From Gigaspora rosea (lineage: Eukaryota; Glomeromycota; Glomeromycetes; Diversisporales; Gigasporaceae), in contig QKWP01000120.1 of NCBI GenBank assembly GCA_003550325.1, positions 293,676 through 357,675 of the forward strand: 64,000 nt of DNA, read 5' to 3'. A program made the position numbers and the translations under genes. Of this stretch, positions 45,598 to 58,199 are shown in pieces; positions within the stretch are counted from its first letter, which is position 1; the number at the start of each line of letters is the position of its first letter. Below the pieces are notes generated by a model that ran no database searches, was not told the DNA's origin, and was given only the letters and a program-made list of their open reading frames with translations.

Positions 45598-46450
45598 GGG
45601 CCGGATCGATCTAAAAAACTCGGGCCAGGTTTACCAGACCGATCTTTTTGCTAGTACAATTTTTCTGATCGCATCAACGTGTGAAAAGTCATCGAGTAAC
45701 TCATTGCCAAATTCTAGTGATGCTAAATAATTTCGGTTTTATTCTTTTTTGTCTTTGAAAAATTTTAGCACGTTAGCATTAATTGTCTATGCATTGAACA
45801 TACCCGAACATTTCTGCACCTTATCATATTTATATTCGTTATTTGCCCAATTTATCATCAAAATTAGCCAATTAGTGAATTCTAGAATTTAGTCATTATC
45901 TTATCCTGAAAGATGCTTTAAAAGATTCTAACACTTTTTTTATTGATCGGTGAAGGTATAGGCGGATAGATTAGTCGCGCAACCATAATTCAACAGATCG
46001 ACCAAAATCCCTGGTCGGAATTGGCCGGAATTGATGTACTTTGCCTTAATAAACCTAATAGCAAAGTAACCGTATTCTCACGAAATAACGCACCCGGCGC
46101 GTTATTTTGAGTATAGGTGCATTATTTAGAGTACGCGCCGGGGCGTTATTTTGAAACAATATAATTTACAGCTGGTTTGAAAATTAGTGGGAATTTTGTG
46201 ATGATCTAGATATGTTATTTTGAGACGCGCCGGGGCGTTATTTTCGAAATCATACATACTATTTATAGGGGATATGATTTTTCTAAATAACGCCCCGGCC
46301 TGATATTTCGCGACAATACGGTAAGTAAAAATTGCCCAGACGGTAATTTTTGCTATAGCATGACTGACAAGCATAATTGCTTAATGCCGGCTTAGCTCCG
46401 ACCTAATTTTGGTTGCGCGATCAATTTATCCGATGCAGGCTGATTAATAA
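45598..46450. repeat. Repeat related to 55136-56245
   Basis: Shared blocks with the later copy: GGATCGAT..CTAAAAA, TTTTTGCTA..CAGTTTTTC/CAATTTTTC, CGTGTGAAAAG..ATC, TTTGCCAAATTC, GTTAGCATTAATTGTC. The right end GATGCAGGCTGA also recurs (GGTGCAGGCTGA at 56203). It is interrupted by the MITE at 46067-46323. Non-coding. Confidence 0.55.
46067..46323. mobile_element. TACCGTATT/CGCGAAATAACGC MITE, complete copy
   Basis: Left TAACCGTATTCTCACGAAAT and right ATATTTCGCGACAATACGGTA are inverted; GGGGCGTTATTTTGA phrases repeat inside in both orientations. TA at the edges suggests a mariner-like target. Relatives lie at 60310-61080, 61700-61818 and 63575-63662. Confidence 0.75.
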
Positions 46451-46539
46451 TATATAAATAAATAGATTCAATAGAGAATTTATTTACTTCAGAAATTATA
46501 TACAATGTTAAGGAATTGAATACTGAAGAAAGGTGCTCA

Positions 46540-46690
46540 ACATAGAAGCAAGATTCGGGTCATTTGCCTATTTTTTAAATGACCCTAAAATGACCGGTCA
46601 TTTTTGGTCATTTGAATTTTAGGTCATTTGCAAATGACTAATGACCAAATGATTCGGGTAATTTACAAGTGGCCTAGTTAGTTGAGTCAT
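46540..46690. repeat. GGTCATTT array, left
   Basis: Phrases GGTCATTT, AAATGACC and AAATGACTAATGACC recur about ten times in both orientations. A matching shorter block with GGTAAATGACTTG lies inverted at 48165-48235, so the two may be ends of one element of about 1.7 kb. Confidence 0.6.
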
Positions 46691-46699
46691 TTGGTCATA

Positions 46700-47470
46700 A
46701 ATAAATTAATATATGATATAATTAATCGATTTCAATTATTACATTATGGATTTGTTCAAAGCATTTTAAACTTTAAATTTTTAAATCCAATTTTATTTGT
46801 TCTAAATTTAGCATTAGCAGAAAGTAGGCTTTGAATTCATCTGATTAGCAATTTCATATAACAACGTTCTGCATTTGTAACGGTTCATAAGATATAAGGC
46901 CACTCCAAATGATTCTTTGTTTAACATAATATAAATATTTTGCAAGAGGGGAGAGATAAAAAATCAAAAAAAAACAATGATTCTATTGGTTGAACAAATG
47001 TAAAAACTTTCAAAAGCCGATACTGCAATTTAATTGGTTAAATTAGTGTTTATTTTATGTCTAAAATGTTAAACAATGGGGAGGGTAAACGAATAATTCG
47101 TTGAATATTCAGGTATAACTATAAATTAATCTTTAGTCAATTCTAATTGTAAGATCAACGTTTATGAACATATAAATGATTATACGTAAACCAAATTTTG
47201 TTGATATGCTTATTGAAGATTGGGTTTGGCGACGTTAAATTATATTAGATTATAAGTTTTATTGAGGACCAGACTAAATTATGCTAGATCATAATTTTTA
47301 AGTTAAAACCAATTAGATCACCACGATAAAAACTATGCAAATATGCTTTTAAAGTCGCTCATTGCTTTCGCTTTCCGAATGAGATTACAGAAAGCATTGT
47401 TTTTATCTCTTTATAATTCACTAAAAGTTCTACAAATAAATCATATGAAAAACAATGCACATGTGCTCAA
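46700..47470. other. AT-rich stretch
   Basis: No gene or clear repeat found. Confidence 0.45.
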
Positions 47471-47475
47471 AAAAA

Positions 47476-47762
47476 CCTGATTATTTTGAAATAGCACAGG
47501 TTTTTTTCGATTTTTAACAGCTGCTCTGCCTTGATTAGTACGTCGGGGCACGTCGAGTGTAACCCGGATTTGCATGAGGAGAGCATCTTCTGCGTTGAAA
47601 ATACAAAGCAAATTTCCAATTATATAATATAAATGGAATTTTTTGCTTTGTATTTTCAACGCAGGAAGATGCTCTCCTCATGCAAATCCGGGTTACACTC
47701 GATGTACCCCGACAGGCAGGGCAGCTGTTAAAAATCGAAAAAAAACCTGTGCTTTTGAAAAT
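47476..47762. mobile_element. Near-perfect long hairpin
   Basis: 47476-47624 and 47637-47762 are complements over about 125-145 bp with only small differences (GTAACCCGGATTTGCATGAG / CTCATGCAAATCCGGGTTAC; ATTTTCAACGCAG), separated by about 12 bases. Base composition is richer in GC than the surroundings. Open frames on the minus strand are mirror readings of the hairpin. Confidence 0.85.
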
Positions 47763-47768
47763 AGTGTT

Positions 47769-47937
47769 TAGAGTGTCCAGGGTACTACGGTGCATAATTC
47801 TGTTCACGCTAAAAATAATTTTTTATATTGTTCTTATAAGAAACATGTGATTTAAATCATTTTTAAAATCAAATTACAATGTAAAAAAATATTTTTAGAG
47901 TGAGCAAAATTATGCACCGCAATACCCTGGACACTCT
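47769..47937. mobile_element. 169-bp MITE with 9-bp target duplication
   Basis: Ends AGAGTGTCCAGGGTACTACG..GTGCATAAT and ATTATGCACCGCAATACCCT..GGACACTCT pair over about 60 bp. The flanks share AATAGTGTT (47760-47768 and 47938-47946). The 9-bp duplication points to a MULE-derived MITE, although 8 bp (hAT) cannot be excluded. Confidence 0.82.
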
Positions 47938-48249
47938 AATAGTGTTCAATGTTTTAGTATACAGTATTAGATCTCTACTATTTTTCTCGTATAGTTAAAA
48001 GTAATTAGTTTTTCAACTCACCTTACGTGTAGATCTAAAATACTTTCTTTTCTTGTTTTGGCGCGTAACCACCTTGTCCAATATTATAAAAGTTGTGGGT
48101 GTATAGTAGCGACAGTACAAAAAATAATCCTTAAGATTAGCCAATCGGATCAGTTGGGCAAATATCAAATGACCCGTGACTGGCCACTAGTCATTTGAGT
48201 AATTTGGGCAATTTCAAGTCATTTACCATCCCTGCATTGAAACACATTG

Positions 48250-50680
48250 AATGAAGAGAGCTAATCTTGCTAAGCAAAAAAAAAAATAAAAAAATAAAAA
48301 AAAAAATTAAATCTAATAATAGTAATTATAGTATAAATTTATCAAGATGTACGTATCGTACATATGTACGTACGCACCTATCTTTGAAAGTTTTCATTGA
48401 CATACTAAATTTATACATTTCAATAATTTATGATTTTAAATTAGAAAAACGTGAATCATTTAATTATTAATAATAATAAAAAAATGTTTTTTCAACAAGA
48501 TTTTTGGGTTAACCAATCAAAATTATTTATATAATAAAAAAAAATACATACAATTTTATTATTGGTATTAATAATAGCATGTCTAATAGATTTAAACATT
48601 TTGGCATGCAATTGTGAAATGCCAATACGAATAGTGAGCATATTCTCCCTATCTTTAAAAACTGCTAAAAAAAGTCATAATAATAAAAAAAAGCTCCTGC
48701 ATAGTCCATTGTTATTTTCACATGAGCAAGGCATATAAAACCTATTATTATTGGTGTTAAACCTGTACATAAAGACAAATTAGATAGTGCTCTCCTGATA
48801 ACAGTAATGCACTTACGCGTCATATTCTAATATTCTGACATGACGTTTTCATTTTGTCCAACATGAAAAAACTTTCTGTTAACCAATAAGATCTTTGCTG
48901 GAAACATAAGTAATGACATTAAGGACTTAAGAATACTCGGCATCAAAATTACAATTAATGCTTTAAAGAATCCCACGCTTTACGTACGAACGTACGAACG
49001 TACGCACAAGAAAACGTTTTTGTTTGTAAAAAAATATATTAATGTATTATATGTTCATTGTATTTAACTAATATAGATAAATTTATATGTATTTATAGCT
49101 TAGGGTGACATTCTGACGTGTCCAGATGTCCTGAAAATGATACCGCTAAATCAATGTCGCAATGACAATTTAAACAAAAATTTTTTTTTATTAAATTTTA
49201 ATTATTAATATGTGACATGACATCATTATAGATTAGCGATATTTAATTTATAAGGCAAGGTCCTAAGTAAATAGTTGTGTCACGAATTTAATATTTTAGG
49301 ACAAAGGAAATAAATACTTGTCTGTGATTGCATATTTTCCTCATGGTGCATGGGCGACTTTTTATTTACTTTCTATGAAGTTTTTCCTTCTACTACTGTA
49401 TGACAGTGGTGTAATACACCTTGTTACCCAAATTTTGCACTATTATAATTTGGATTCGTACCGTGCTCTAATGTTTCAATCATTTAATGTTGTACTCAAA
49501 TTAATATCAACTTCAGATTAATAACTATAATGCCGCGATTATCCATAGGACATCACCCTAACTCTATCTGCTAATGAAAAAGTATTAAATTTTAATCTGA
49601 CACAAATTTTAATTTGAATACAACATAGTACATATATACATACGTGCGTACATAAATGGTTTTTATCGATCATAACGAAACAAAATTTTGGGTGAATAAT
49701 CGGTTAATATTTTATATTTTATCGGTTTATTCATTGATTGATAATTTGTTACATTCTTTTTATTATATCATTTTATCACATCGTATAATAAATAATATAA
49801 TACAAGAATGCGACAATTACCACTCAATTACCAATGAGAAACCGTTTAACAAACAGCTATAATAATGACTTTGTGAAATTGATTATCGATGAAATGACAT
49901 ATCGGGAAAATGAGATTTAAAGAAACATAGAATTTACAGATTTTAAGGAGATTTGATTATCATTATATACTGTATATAATTAAATCGGAGACTCACTACT
50001 ATTTTTCTTTTACATAAATTGATATTTTATTACACCGTGTTTACTGATGATAGGGTCATTCACAGCCGACCATATTATCTGAATTTCAACACTGCCCTAC
50101 TAATTAATCTATATAAGGTTAAACAAAATGATCACGATAAACATCGTGACGATAATGACAATAGTTCTTCCAAGTACGCAACTTTCGCCATTTCGTCAGT
50201 GTGCAGTAACACTTCTCTTTTATAAAAGTCATTTATTCGTAAAACTGAATAAATTGAATAAAGTGAATAAATTTACGCAAAATAAAATGAAAAATCTTTT
50301 ATTTAACATCTTATGAGTGTTTAATACAGTTATAACTATCAATTTTTTGTATATCTCTCAAAATTTATATAATCTATAATTTTTTAACCCAATATAAGCT
50401 TTAAAAGAGATATATGCAATTTTTAAAGTGTAAACAAATCAAAGATACGAGATCTTTCCAAGGCATCTCAATATGAGTAAAATACGAGTAAATACGAGTA
50501 AAAATCTAATAGTAAAAAAATAAAATAATTATAAATAATATTGTACAATGATTTAAAATTAATAATGTTATTGTATCTAATTAATAAACACACAAACTCT
50601 GTGTGTGTACAACTGAATTATAAGCATTAAAAAAAATAATGCTTTTATTTTTTTTAAATAAATTTAAAAAAATTTAATTT
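48250..50680. other. AT-rich stretch with short palindromes
   Basis: No supported gene. GTACGTACG-type tandem palindromes occur at 48345-48375, 48982-49005 and 49630-49650. A weak inverted pair TTAGGGTGACATTC (49101) and GGACATCACCCTAA (49548) may bound a worn element. Confidence 0.4.
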
Positions 50681-50699
50681 TTTTGATCATTTCTGATCA

Positions 50700-50805
50700 A
50701 CTTCTTGTTCATTCCTTGCCTGACCACTTCTTGGCACTTCTTGGCGCTTCTTGACCATTTTAGACCATATGTTGACCATATATTGACCACTTTTCGACCA
50801 AGACA
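50700..50805. repeat. TTGACCATAT-type short tandem repeats
   Basis: CTTCTTGGC repeats are followed by TTGACCATAT and GACCATT repeats; a minus-strand 79-codon frame through it is low complexity. Confidence 0.6.
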
Positions 50806-51568
50806 GTCGGATATACAAAAATTTTTTAAATCCAATTTGTATTCGTTTCAAGTATTTCGGGACCGTGTATGAAGGTAAAAGTGTGTACATAAATTCCATA
50901 TTAAGGTATATACTATTGCTAATCAAAATGGTTTATTATTCATAACTAAAGTAACAAAAAAAAAATAATAATAATAAATGGTTTATTTAAAAATTAATAA
51001 AAGAATTATTAAAAGCAATTTTGGTTAACAAACATGATAAACATTGATTATCATGTAATAAAAAAAAAAATGTGGTAAAAAGAAATCGGATTTTGATATT
51101 TTGTCGATTTTTTTTTTAATATTTGTAAGATTTTAAAAAGTTCTTGCTTTTATAGCTTATTAAATGCAAAAAGATCATGTGTAATCAATTACTTGAAACA
51201 TAAAGATAATGACAAATGACATTAATAAACACTTGTACGGCGCCTTCAATTACAAAACCTGCATTTCAAAAAATTTTTACATAATGCAACTGATTTAGAT
51301 TAGTAACCTGTTAGGAATGTTCATACACTTCACAACAAAAATTATGTAATTTCGTGTTTAGAAAACGAATTTCATAAAACCCACTATGCCAATTGTGAAT
51401 GGTTTATAATATGCACAATACTTGCCTTTACTTTCGTATTTTGGGCATTATCCGTAAATCAATTCTAAAATTATGCTTTTTTTGACGTTATTTCAAAATG
51501 CACAAAAATTCCCTTAAAGAGAAGGTTGAATTTCCGCCGCATTCATAAAAAATTTATATAGTATCAAT

Positions 51569-51817
51569 CTACAGTTTTACTGACTCAATAACAAAGTGCA
51601 TAAGTTTTTCTAATTTTGGAATAGGTTGATTATCCAATATACCGCTTATGATTTCTTTGGACTTTCTTAAAACTTTAAATGTAAATCGGTTATCATAGTA
51701 GATCTGCGTATCTGATAAATCATAACAATCAATCAATATAAATCCGGTTAAAATTTTGTCAATCTGGTTGAATGATCGGCGAATTTGCCCAGAACTATAG
51801 AAAATTCGTCTTACTAT
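51569..51817 (-). CDS. Orphan 82-codon open frame, possible terminal exon
   Basis: The minus strand from 51817 to TAG at 51569 is open with protein-like composition: FYSSGQIRRSFNQIDKILTG, then IDCYDLSDTQIYYDNRFTFK, then KEIISGILDNQPIPKLEKLM. There is no suitable ATG at its start, and a stop lies directly upstream beside AAATAG|TAAGACG, which could serve as a splice acceptor. It therefore looks like the last exon of a gene whose other exons are lost or unseen. I recognise no domain. Neighbouring sequence on both sides is AT-rich and non-coding. Confidence 0.4.
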   Translation of the reverse strand: MVRRIFYSSGQIRRSFNQIDKILTGFILIDCYDLSDTQIYYDNRFTFKVLRKSKEIISGILDNQPIPKLEKLMHFVIESVKL

Positions 51818-51819
51818 TT

Positions 51820-54770
51820 ATTTATTTGGACTATCATGCGTGAGTAAAAAAAAATATCGATACGGTAATACGGAATATATATCGATAATTAATAAAGTAT
51901 CTGACAGATACTAGATTCAACCATCAATATACATTCATTCCGTAACTATTTTTTTTTTTTTTTTTTGCACCACTAATTATGGTAACATTACTATTATAAG
52001 TAATGTGGCTCTAAAATGTTGGAAAAAACCGAATTTGCTTTTTAAGTAGTATTACCAAGTATACGTAACTGGTTTTTTTTTATGTAAATTTTTTTTAAGA
52101 ATAATTGGTCAAAATTTTTTGATAATTAACTAAGATAGTATGTTGTACGTGTGGAATCAAAATGTGCACGTGCACATTGTACCTTGAAATACTATTGTGC
52201 AGAACTAAGAATCGACGTGTACACGTGCAAATCTTACATGGGTCTATAATTATTAAGTGTATATGTAGTAAATGGCTGTAAACTAGGGTTACTTAAAGTA
52301 TGCTATTCTTTGATTCTCCTGAATTGTCAGAATTGTCGGAGTTATCGGGATTGTCAGATCGAGGTGTATATAAAAAAAAAATTTTTTTCTTAACTATGTT
52401 AACTATGTTAACTATGTAATTAAATGCGTGAAGACGTAATTAACGCCTATATTCGGCGTGAAGTTATGAATTTGAATTTTTTAACAAACTGCCAATAGCA
52501 ATTGGCTTACATTGCTTGTACTAATAGTTTTTGCAAGCACAACATGCATGAATTGCGTAATACACTACTTTTTAGGTTTTAAAACGAATTATTTTTATTA
52601 TGTTGGCGTCCTTCGTGTTATGCCAATTATACCAAAGACACAATTAACTGGTACCGATAATGCATCTATTACTTTAAGAAATAATATATACTAACCATAC
52701 ATTGTAATTCTAGTCTTTTATCCATATAAATTGTGCATGAAACTAATGTGCAACTTACGTACAAGTACAAGCACGTAATATTGGTCAAAAGATAAAAGTA
52801 AGGGCTTTACGTATTCAAATTTGATAAATTTGAATGAAACCAATGAAATTATAGGATTCACAAGCATATAACAAGCATTGAAATGTTTCTATTTTCGTGA
52901 ATTCAATTCATACAGTATATTATGCAAGTTTCACAACTTTTTTTAACTTGAAATCAAACACAATATCTAGACAACGACTTATAAAATAGTCTAGAACTAA
53001 AACTAATATAAATATAATGCTTCATTCAATGTTGGTATATTTGTACAAGTCTAACAGAATGCATCAGTCAAAAACGCGTGCATATTACCAATTTGATTAC
53101 ATTATGTAATTTCTTAAAGGCTTTCACAAGGATGAAAACGTCCACAAAAAAGTTGTAATTTTTTAATTGAACTAATTTAATCAATTATAAATATATCTTT
53201 TTTTTTCTAATTTTTAATTCATCGAATTTTATCGGCTTCTCATTTTTTCATAACTGACTTAAATGAGTTATTCAAAAATAGGTCTATCCGGATAATTATG
53301 CATTTTTACATTTTTGACAAGTTAAATACTTAATTTGCAATTAATGGATTTTGAAAGTTATGCGATCTACGCTGTACTCGCTGTACTCGTGATCCAGAAC
53401 GGAGAAAATTCCTGATTATCTAATCAAAGAATAAAATATTGATTCTATCCTTATGCAAATTAGTTACGTAAGTGTCCGATGTTTATTAACGGCTTTCGGG
53501 TTGATCCGTGTCGATCTTTATGGTTAATTGGCCAGTTATTGATCACGTGTAAGGAACAATCATACCTCGCTACGCTTCGGATAATCAATAGTTATTATCA
53601 GTAGTTAGATTACAAGATTTGAAACCTGTTTTTTTCCCTTATCTAATCAATTTCAATGTTCCTAATAGAAATCACCTTTCTTGGTTACAATATAATTTGA
53701 ATTGTGATTTATGAAATTTTCTTCATTATACTGTTTATACTGTATGTACTTTGTACTGTAATTTTTTTTTATATGGATTAATGCTTGATCATAAAATGGA
53801 AAACTTTCACCTTATCGGCAAAAAAAAATTTCGGAAAATTCTCTTGCATGTGAAAAACTGTTTATAAAGTATAAAAATTTTTTTTGATTTGTCATGCGTT
53901 AATATGTTATACAAACTGTACTTTTTTATCCATTACATTATGTGTTATATGGCACAGTTCCTTGTTACACAGATGTCATTCTGCATATATGAAAGATAAT
54001 TGACCAATTAAAATCGAGAATTTATATACATATATAGGTTCACTAAAAAGTCGTCTTAAAAAAAAAAACGTGATTACTTGTGAATATTTTATCTCTCGGT
54101 GCTGCTCGCTTCCGACTGCCATTTGATTTAGCCAACATCAAATAGGGCTAGCATTTGATTAGTTGCAGGTATATGTTTTTAACAATTTTCTCACTTGTGA
54201 TGTCTAAATGAACTGTCGGTGAAACGATTTGGTGATGTAAGGTGGATCCGACAAATTTAGGGTATGGTAAATACTTTTTTAAAATGAATGTTTATAAATT
54301 TCAGACAAAAGTTCAATATCTTGTTACTAAGGTAAAACTAATATGATATTAAAACTTTAGGTAGTAATTTATTACGATATTTTCCAGTATCGCAACTAGA
54401 ATTAGTACGTAATCGCTGTCTAAAATTCGATCTGAGCTCGATCCAATTGATTTTAATAATTAATCAGTTTTTTTTTTCTTTAAAGAATTTATTAGCTATT
54501 ATTATTGGGTTTGACTATATCAAAATTATTAGATAAGTGTTTTATGGCTGAAATCTTTTAATGTATCGTTGGTCACTACTTATAGTATCCCCAAAAATAA
54601 TACCCTGTGGTTAAAACTCGGAGTATAGTTTTAATATGATTCTGGGATATCTGGCAAAAAAAATTGATCGGCCGGATATTTGCCGATTCGATAAGTTCTG
54701 ATTCAGCAGTGATTATCGATCGACAAATCTTCGGTCGGTTAATTTATGGAAAAACAACTGTAATTTACAT
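51820..54770. other. Long AT-rich stretch without supported gene
   Basis: Minor features only: CACGTG palindromes at 52165-52230; ACTATGTTA triplicate at 52393-52418; a small repeat GAATTGTCAGAATTGTCGGAG near 52320. A 60-codon frame at 52512 lacks an ATG and family likeness. Confidence 0.45.
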
Positions 54771-54777
54771 ACAAGAT

Positions 54778-55019
54778 TATCTTACCGACAATTAATTCAC
54801 CGACAAGTTTATTTCACCGACAGTTTATTTCACTAACAGCTCATTTCACCAGCAAGATTTTTTATAAATTTACATTAACCTTTACAATGACCAGAATTAG
54901 CTATCAGTGAAATAAATTGTCAGTGAAATGAACTTATCGGTGAATTGATATAGGTAAAATAATCTTGTCTGTAAATTGTCGATGAACTAAGCTGTTCATG
55001 AAGTGATTGTCGGTGAAAT
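54778..55019. mobile_element. Small ACCGACAA foldback, copy 2
   Basis: CTTACCGACAATTAATTCAC..CGACAAG units on the left and inverted TTGTCAGTGAAAT / TTATCGGTGAATTG units on the right surround a short loop TTACATTAACCTTTACAATG. Ends with GAAGTGATTGTCGGTGAAAT, as copy 3 does. About 240 bp. Confidence 0.8.
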
Positions 55020-55135
55020 TAACGGAACCGCTCAAATACAGTATAGTATTCGGTTCTTCACACAATACCCACTTAAAAGTGGAATTCTTGAATAAGAACT
55101 AGGCAATAGCTAAAGCTTGAGCCACATTAATAATG

Positions 55136-56245
55136 ATACGGATCGATAGACGGGTCGATCCTAAAAAGTTCACACCGGTCGATCGGATTGACTTTTTTGC
55201 TACAGTTTTTCCGATCAGAATAGTCTCTATATCCAAATCAAACGTGTGGAAAGCTATCAGGTAGTTCTTTGCCAAATTCAATCAATACTAAATTGATTCT
55301 TTTGTATCTTATGCTGATTAATTGTTTACGCACTCGAACGTTCCCGTTCCTTATAAGTCAACTAATGAATATCTATTGTTTTGTTTCACATTTTCGGTAT
55401 GGTACATAGCTATGAAGAACATGGCTTCTTCTGCTATCGAGCAACCTACGCAGCAGTTTCTAGTATCGCAACTTTTTTTTTTTTTGTTTGTTTCATTATG
55501 CGTTTTAGCAACTAGGCTGTCGTCCCGACAGGTCTTACTGTCCAGTACTCTTGACTTAACACCTCCCAAAAACTTGAATTTACTAGGTAAATGACTATCG
55601 TCCCGACAGGCCATTCAAAAGACGCATTATCACCAAGATGCTACAACCAGAACGGAAGTCAGGTTCGCAGAAAAGACAAAAGTTGGCCATTACCATATGC
55701 TTACTAATATACTATAACAATTAACTCATCTTAATCAATTAATTCATATTTATTAATGACTATCAATACTGATATATATCATATTTTCATCAATGATCGG
55801 ATTACTAATAACTGTCGCGGATCATAATGAAATCGAACTCTAACTAACTTCTAACCTTAATCCCTAACATTAAAAAATGCGCCACCAAAAATTTATTTTC
55901 GGTGGCTTGTCAATTTTTTTATACTGTACATATATTTCATTTTAATCTGATTTCTTTTAATCCGTCACAATAACTAAAGTTACCTTATACTTTCGTTCGA
56001 TGGACCGATCGAACATGTGATCGTAATCGGGCCTATCACATGTTCGATCGGGTAGCAAATGATTCGAGACAAAAGCTGTCTCGTATTCACGTATCGAGCA
56101 GTTATTCATTGTTATAAACGACTAGCAGATTTTTAATACTTTTTTTTTTGAAATACGCTTTATAAGAGAACTAATTCTAAAACTTCTTTTTATCGACCGG
56201 TCCGGTGCAGGCTGAGTGTCGATCTATCATCGACCCGGCCGGGAC
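55136..56245. repeat. Second copy of the 45598 repeat
   Basis: Outer ends GGATCGATAGACGGGTCGATC and GTCGATCTATCATCGACCCGG are inverted, so this is a TIR-bearing element of about 1.1 kb. A MITE lies inside at 55806-55972. GTCCCGACAGG occurs twice (55522, 55600). Open frames inside are short and conflicting. Confidence 0.55.
55806..55972. mobile_element. 167-bp MITE, CGGATCATAATGAAATC ends
   Basis: GTCGCGGATCATAATGAAATC pairs with GATTTCTTTTAATCCGTCAC; a central hairpin GCCACCAAAA..TTTTCGGTGGC is visible. Relative of 40605-41030. Confidence 0.6.
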
Positions 56246-56465
56246 CAGCTCATATCAGTAATTTTGGAATTTTTTAAGAGATTAAAAGAGTGAATCAGAC
56301 TTGATATTGCAGAAATAACCAAAGATAATGATTCACAACAAAGAAACAAAAAGATATTAGTTAGAATATCGATAAACTATATAAGTTAAGGACTTAACGA
56401 ACTAAGTTTAAAAACTACAGCTTAAATTAGCTTGAAGCCAAATCTCCAGATGGGTCACCACGAGT

Positions 56466-56508
56466 TATCACACACAAAATTTATGTGATATAAATTTTGT
56501 GTGTGATA
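56466..56508. repeat. Perfect hairpin
   Basis: TATCACACACAAAATTTA is followed, after a 7-base loop, by its exact complement. Confidence 0.8.
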
Positions 56509-56509
56509 T

Positions 56510-57290
56510 ATACGGATACGAAATATCTATAGATACGGAATCCACATTTTAAGCAGATTTTGGATCTAAGTGGATATTAAATATTAAAATTGAATACATA
56601 GATTATATATTTTTAATAGCAGGTTTGGAAATAGGGTTGGGATCCAAACATTTTTTTTTTTAAATTACGGTATTGCTACTTAGGTTGGGATTGGGAATCG
56701 CTTAGTTGAGTTCATAATCAAAACCCGAATATACATCCCACTTCAGTAAATAGTGTCAAGCTCAAAACCAATCAATTCATTAAATAAATAAACGTGCATT
56801 TAATAATATAATATTAATACTTTAAATTATTTAAAAAATTTAAAACTTTAATAGATATGCATATCGAGGTTCAAAGATTGAATTCAGTTATGGTAATTTT
56901 TGATTGTTTGATGTAAGTTAAAGTATACTGTAACTTACATGTAAAGTATGTAAGCTATAAAAGTGTAATTATTATACAGTATATGAGTTGTGTTTAAGAT
57001 ATTATTTAGTCTTAATACATCTCGGATATTGATTGTTTAGCTAATATTAACTATATACATAGTTGGGTTGATTTATTTAATTTAGAATAGCATTTTTATC
57101 CTAACCTTAAATTTAAAATGGTCAATATTTAAGATACAATATAAATATTAATTGTTTCATCATATATCAATTATTTAAAAAACAGAAGGTTATAATATTC
57201 GTGCAATATAATACGTATAGTGTAATCTCGGCAAATTGCAGAATTGATTTCCATTTATACAGTAGCCGCGCCGACATTTATCCACAAAAA
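56510..57290. other. AT-rich stretch
   Basis: No gene seen. Confidence 0.45.
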
Positions 57291-57294
57291 CTTA

Positions 57295-57895
57295 TTTTAA
57301 ATTTTCTAGGAAAGTTTAGGCACTTCCTACATATAGCCAATATTTAATACAGATCTAACAATTTCTGTATATAGCACGATGAGCCTCCCTCTGCAATATT
57401 CGCGTAACATATTGAATATGATGTTTATTCCTTACCTTATAACCAGGGTTGGCAATGGATATACTCCATCTAACCAATGGAACCAATGGAGTCAATGGAA
57501 TTAGGAATGAATTATTAACAAATACTATATTATAAGCTAGTTGGCCTCCATTGTCCCCATTCGCAAACTATTCTCAATGGAGCAATGAAATGATGCCAAT
57601 GGAGTTGTTCTCCATTCATCCCAATGGACAAATGTGCAACCCTGCTTACAGCCCATCATTTATTGACGGGCTCTAATACAGTATATATTTGAAGTTACCG
57701 TGCATATATGCGTTTAGGATAAAAATGTGATCTGTGCCGAATATTTTTAATTTCCAGGACCGTTTGGGCCCTTTATAAATATAGCCGGTGTTTAGTACAG
57801 GCTTAAAAATTTTCATATACAGTATAGCCCCGATGAGTCTCTATAAGATAACTGCCTTTAGTTCCGCTGTTTAACGACGGACTCTAATACTAGTT
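57295..57895. repeat. Degenerate direct duplication
   Basis: 57295-57680 (minus the hAT insert) and 57765-57895 share TTTATACATATAGCC-like, AATTTTCATATACAGTATAGC..CGATGAG, and GACGG(G/A)CTCTAATAC blocks in the same order. Confidence 0.5.
57444..57644. mobile_element. 201-bp hAT-like MITE, CAGGGTTG ends
   Basis: CAGGGTTGGCAATGGATATA on the left; TGGACAAATGTGCAACCCTG on the right; imperfect 8-bp flanks CTTATAAC/CTTACAGC. CAATGGA phrases repeat throughout. CAGGGTTG-type ends with 8-bp duplication fit hAT. Confidence 0.7.
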
Positions 57896-57988
57896 TGATT
57901 ATTATAAAAACTTACCATTTATAATAAAATTTGAACTGACATATAACTTAATGTAAGGCAAGTTATGTAAGTTACAATTTACGGGTGC

Positions 57989-58196
57989 CGGTCAAAATCC
58001 CGACAAACAGGTCATAATTCCGACAAAAAATCCCGACAATAAAAATCCGACAACAAAAAATTATTAAATTTATTTAGGTTAGGTTAGGGTTAGGTGAGTG
58101 CTTAGGTTAGGGTTAGGGTGAGCACCTAGGTTAAGGTTTAGGTTTAGTTGATTTTATAGTAATATGACTTGTAATGATTTTGTCGGGATTTTGACC
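57989..58196. mobile_element. CCCGACAA MITE with TTAGGG core
   Basis: GGTCAAAATCCCGACA on the left is exactly inverted at the right (TGTCGGGATTTTGACC); CCCGACAA is repeated inside. The centre holds TTAGGTTAGGGTTAGGTGAG and AGGGTTAGGGTGAGC, a telomere-like run. Confidence 0.8.
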
Positions 58197-58199
58197 CAA

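Noticed and set aside
47441-47807. Two minus-strand frames of 72 and 90 codons
   Set aside because: They read through the two arms of a hairpin and are mirror artefacts.
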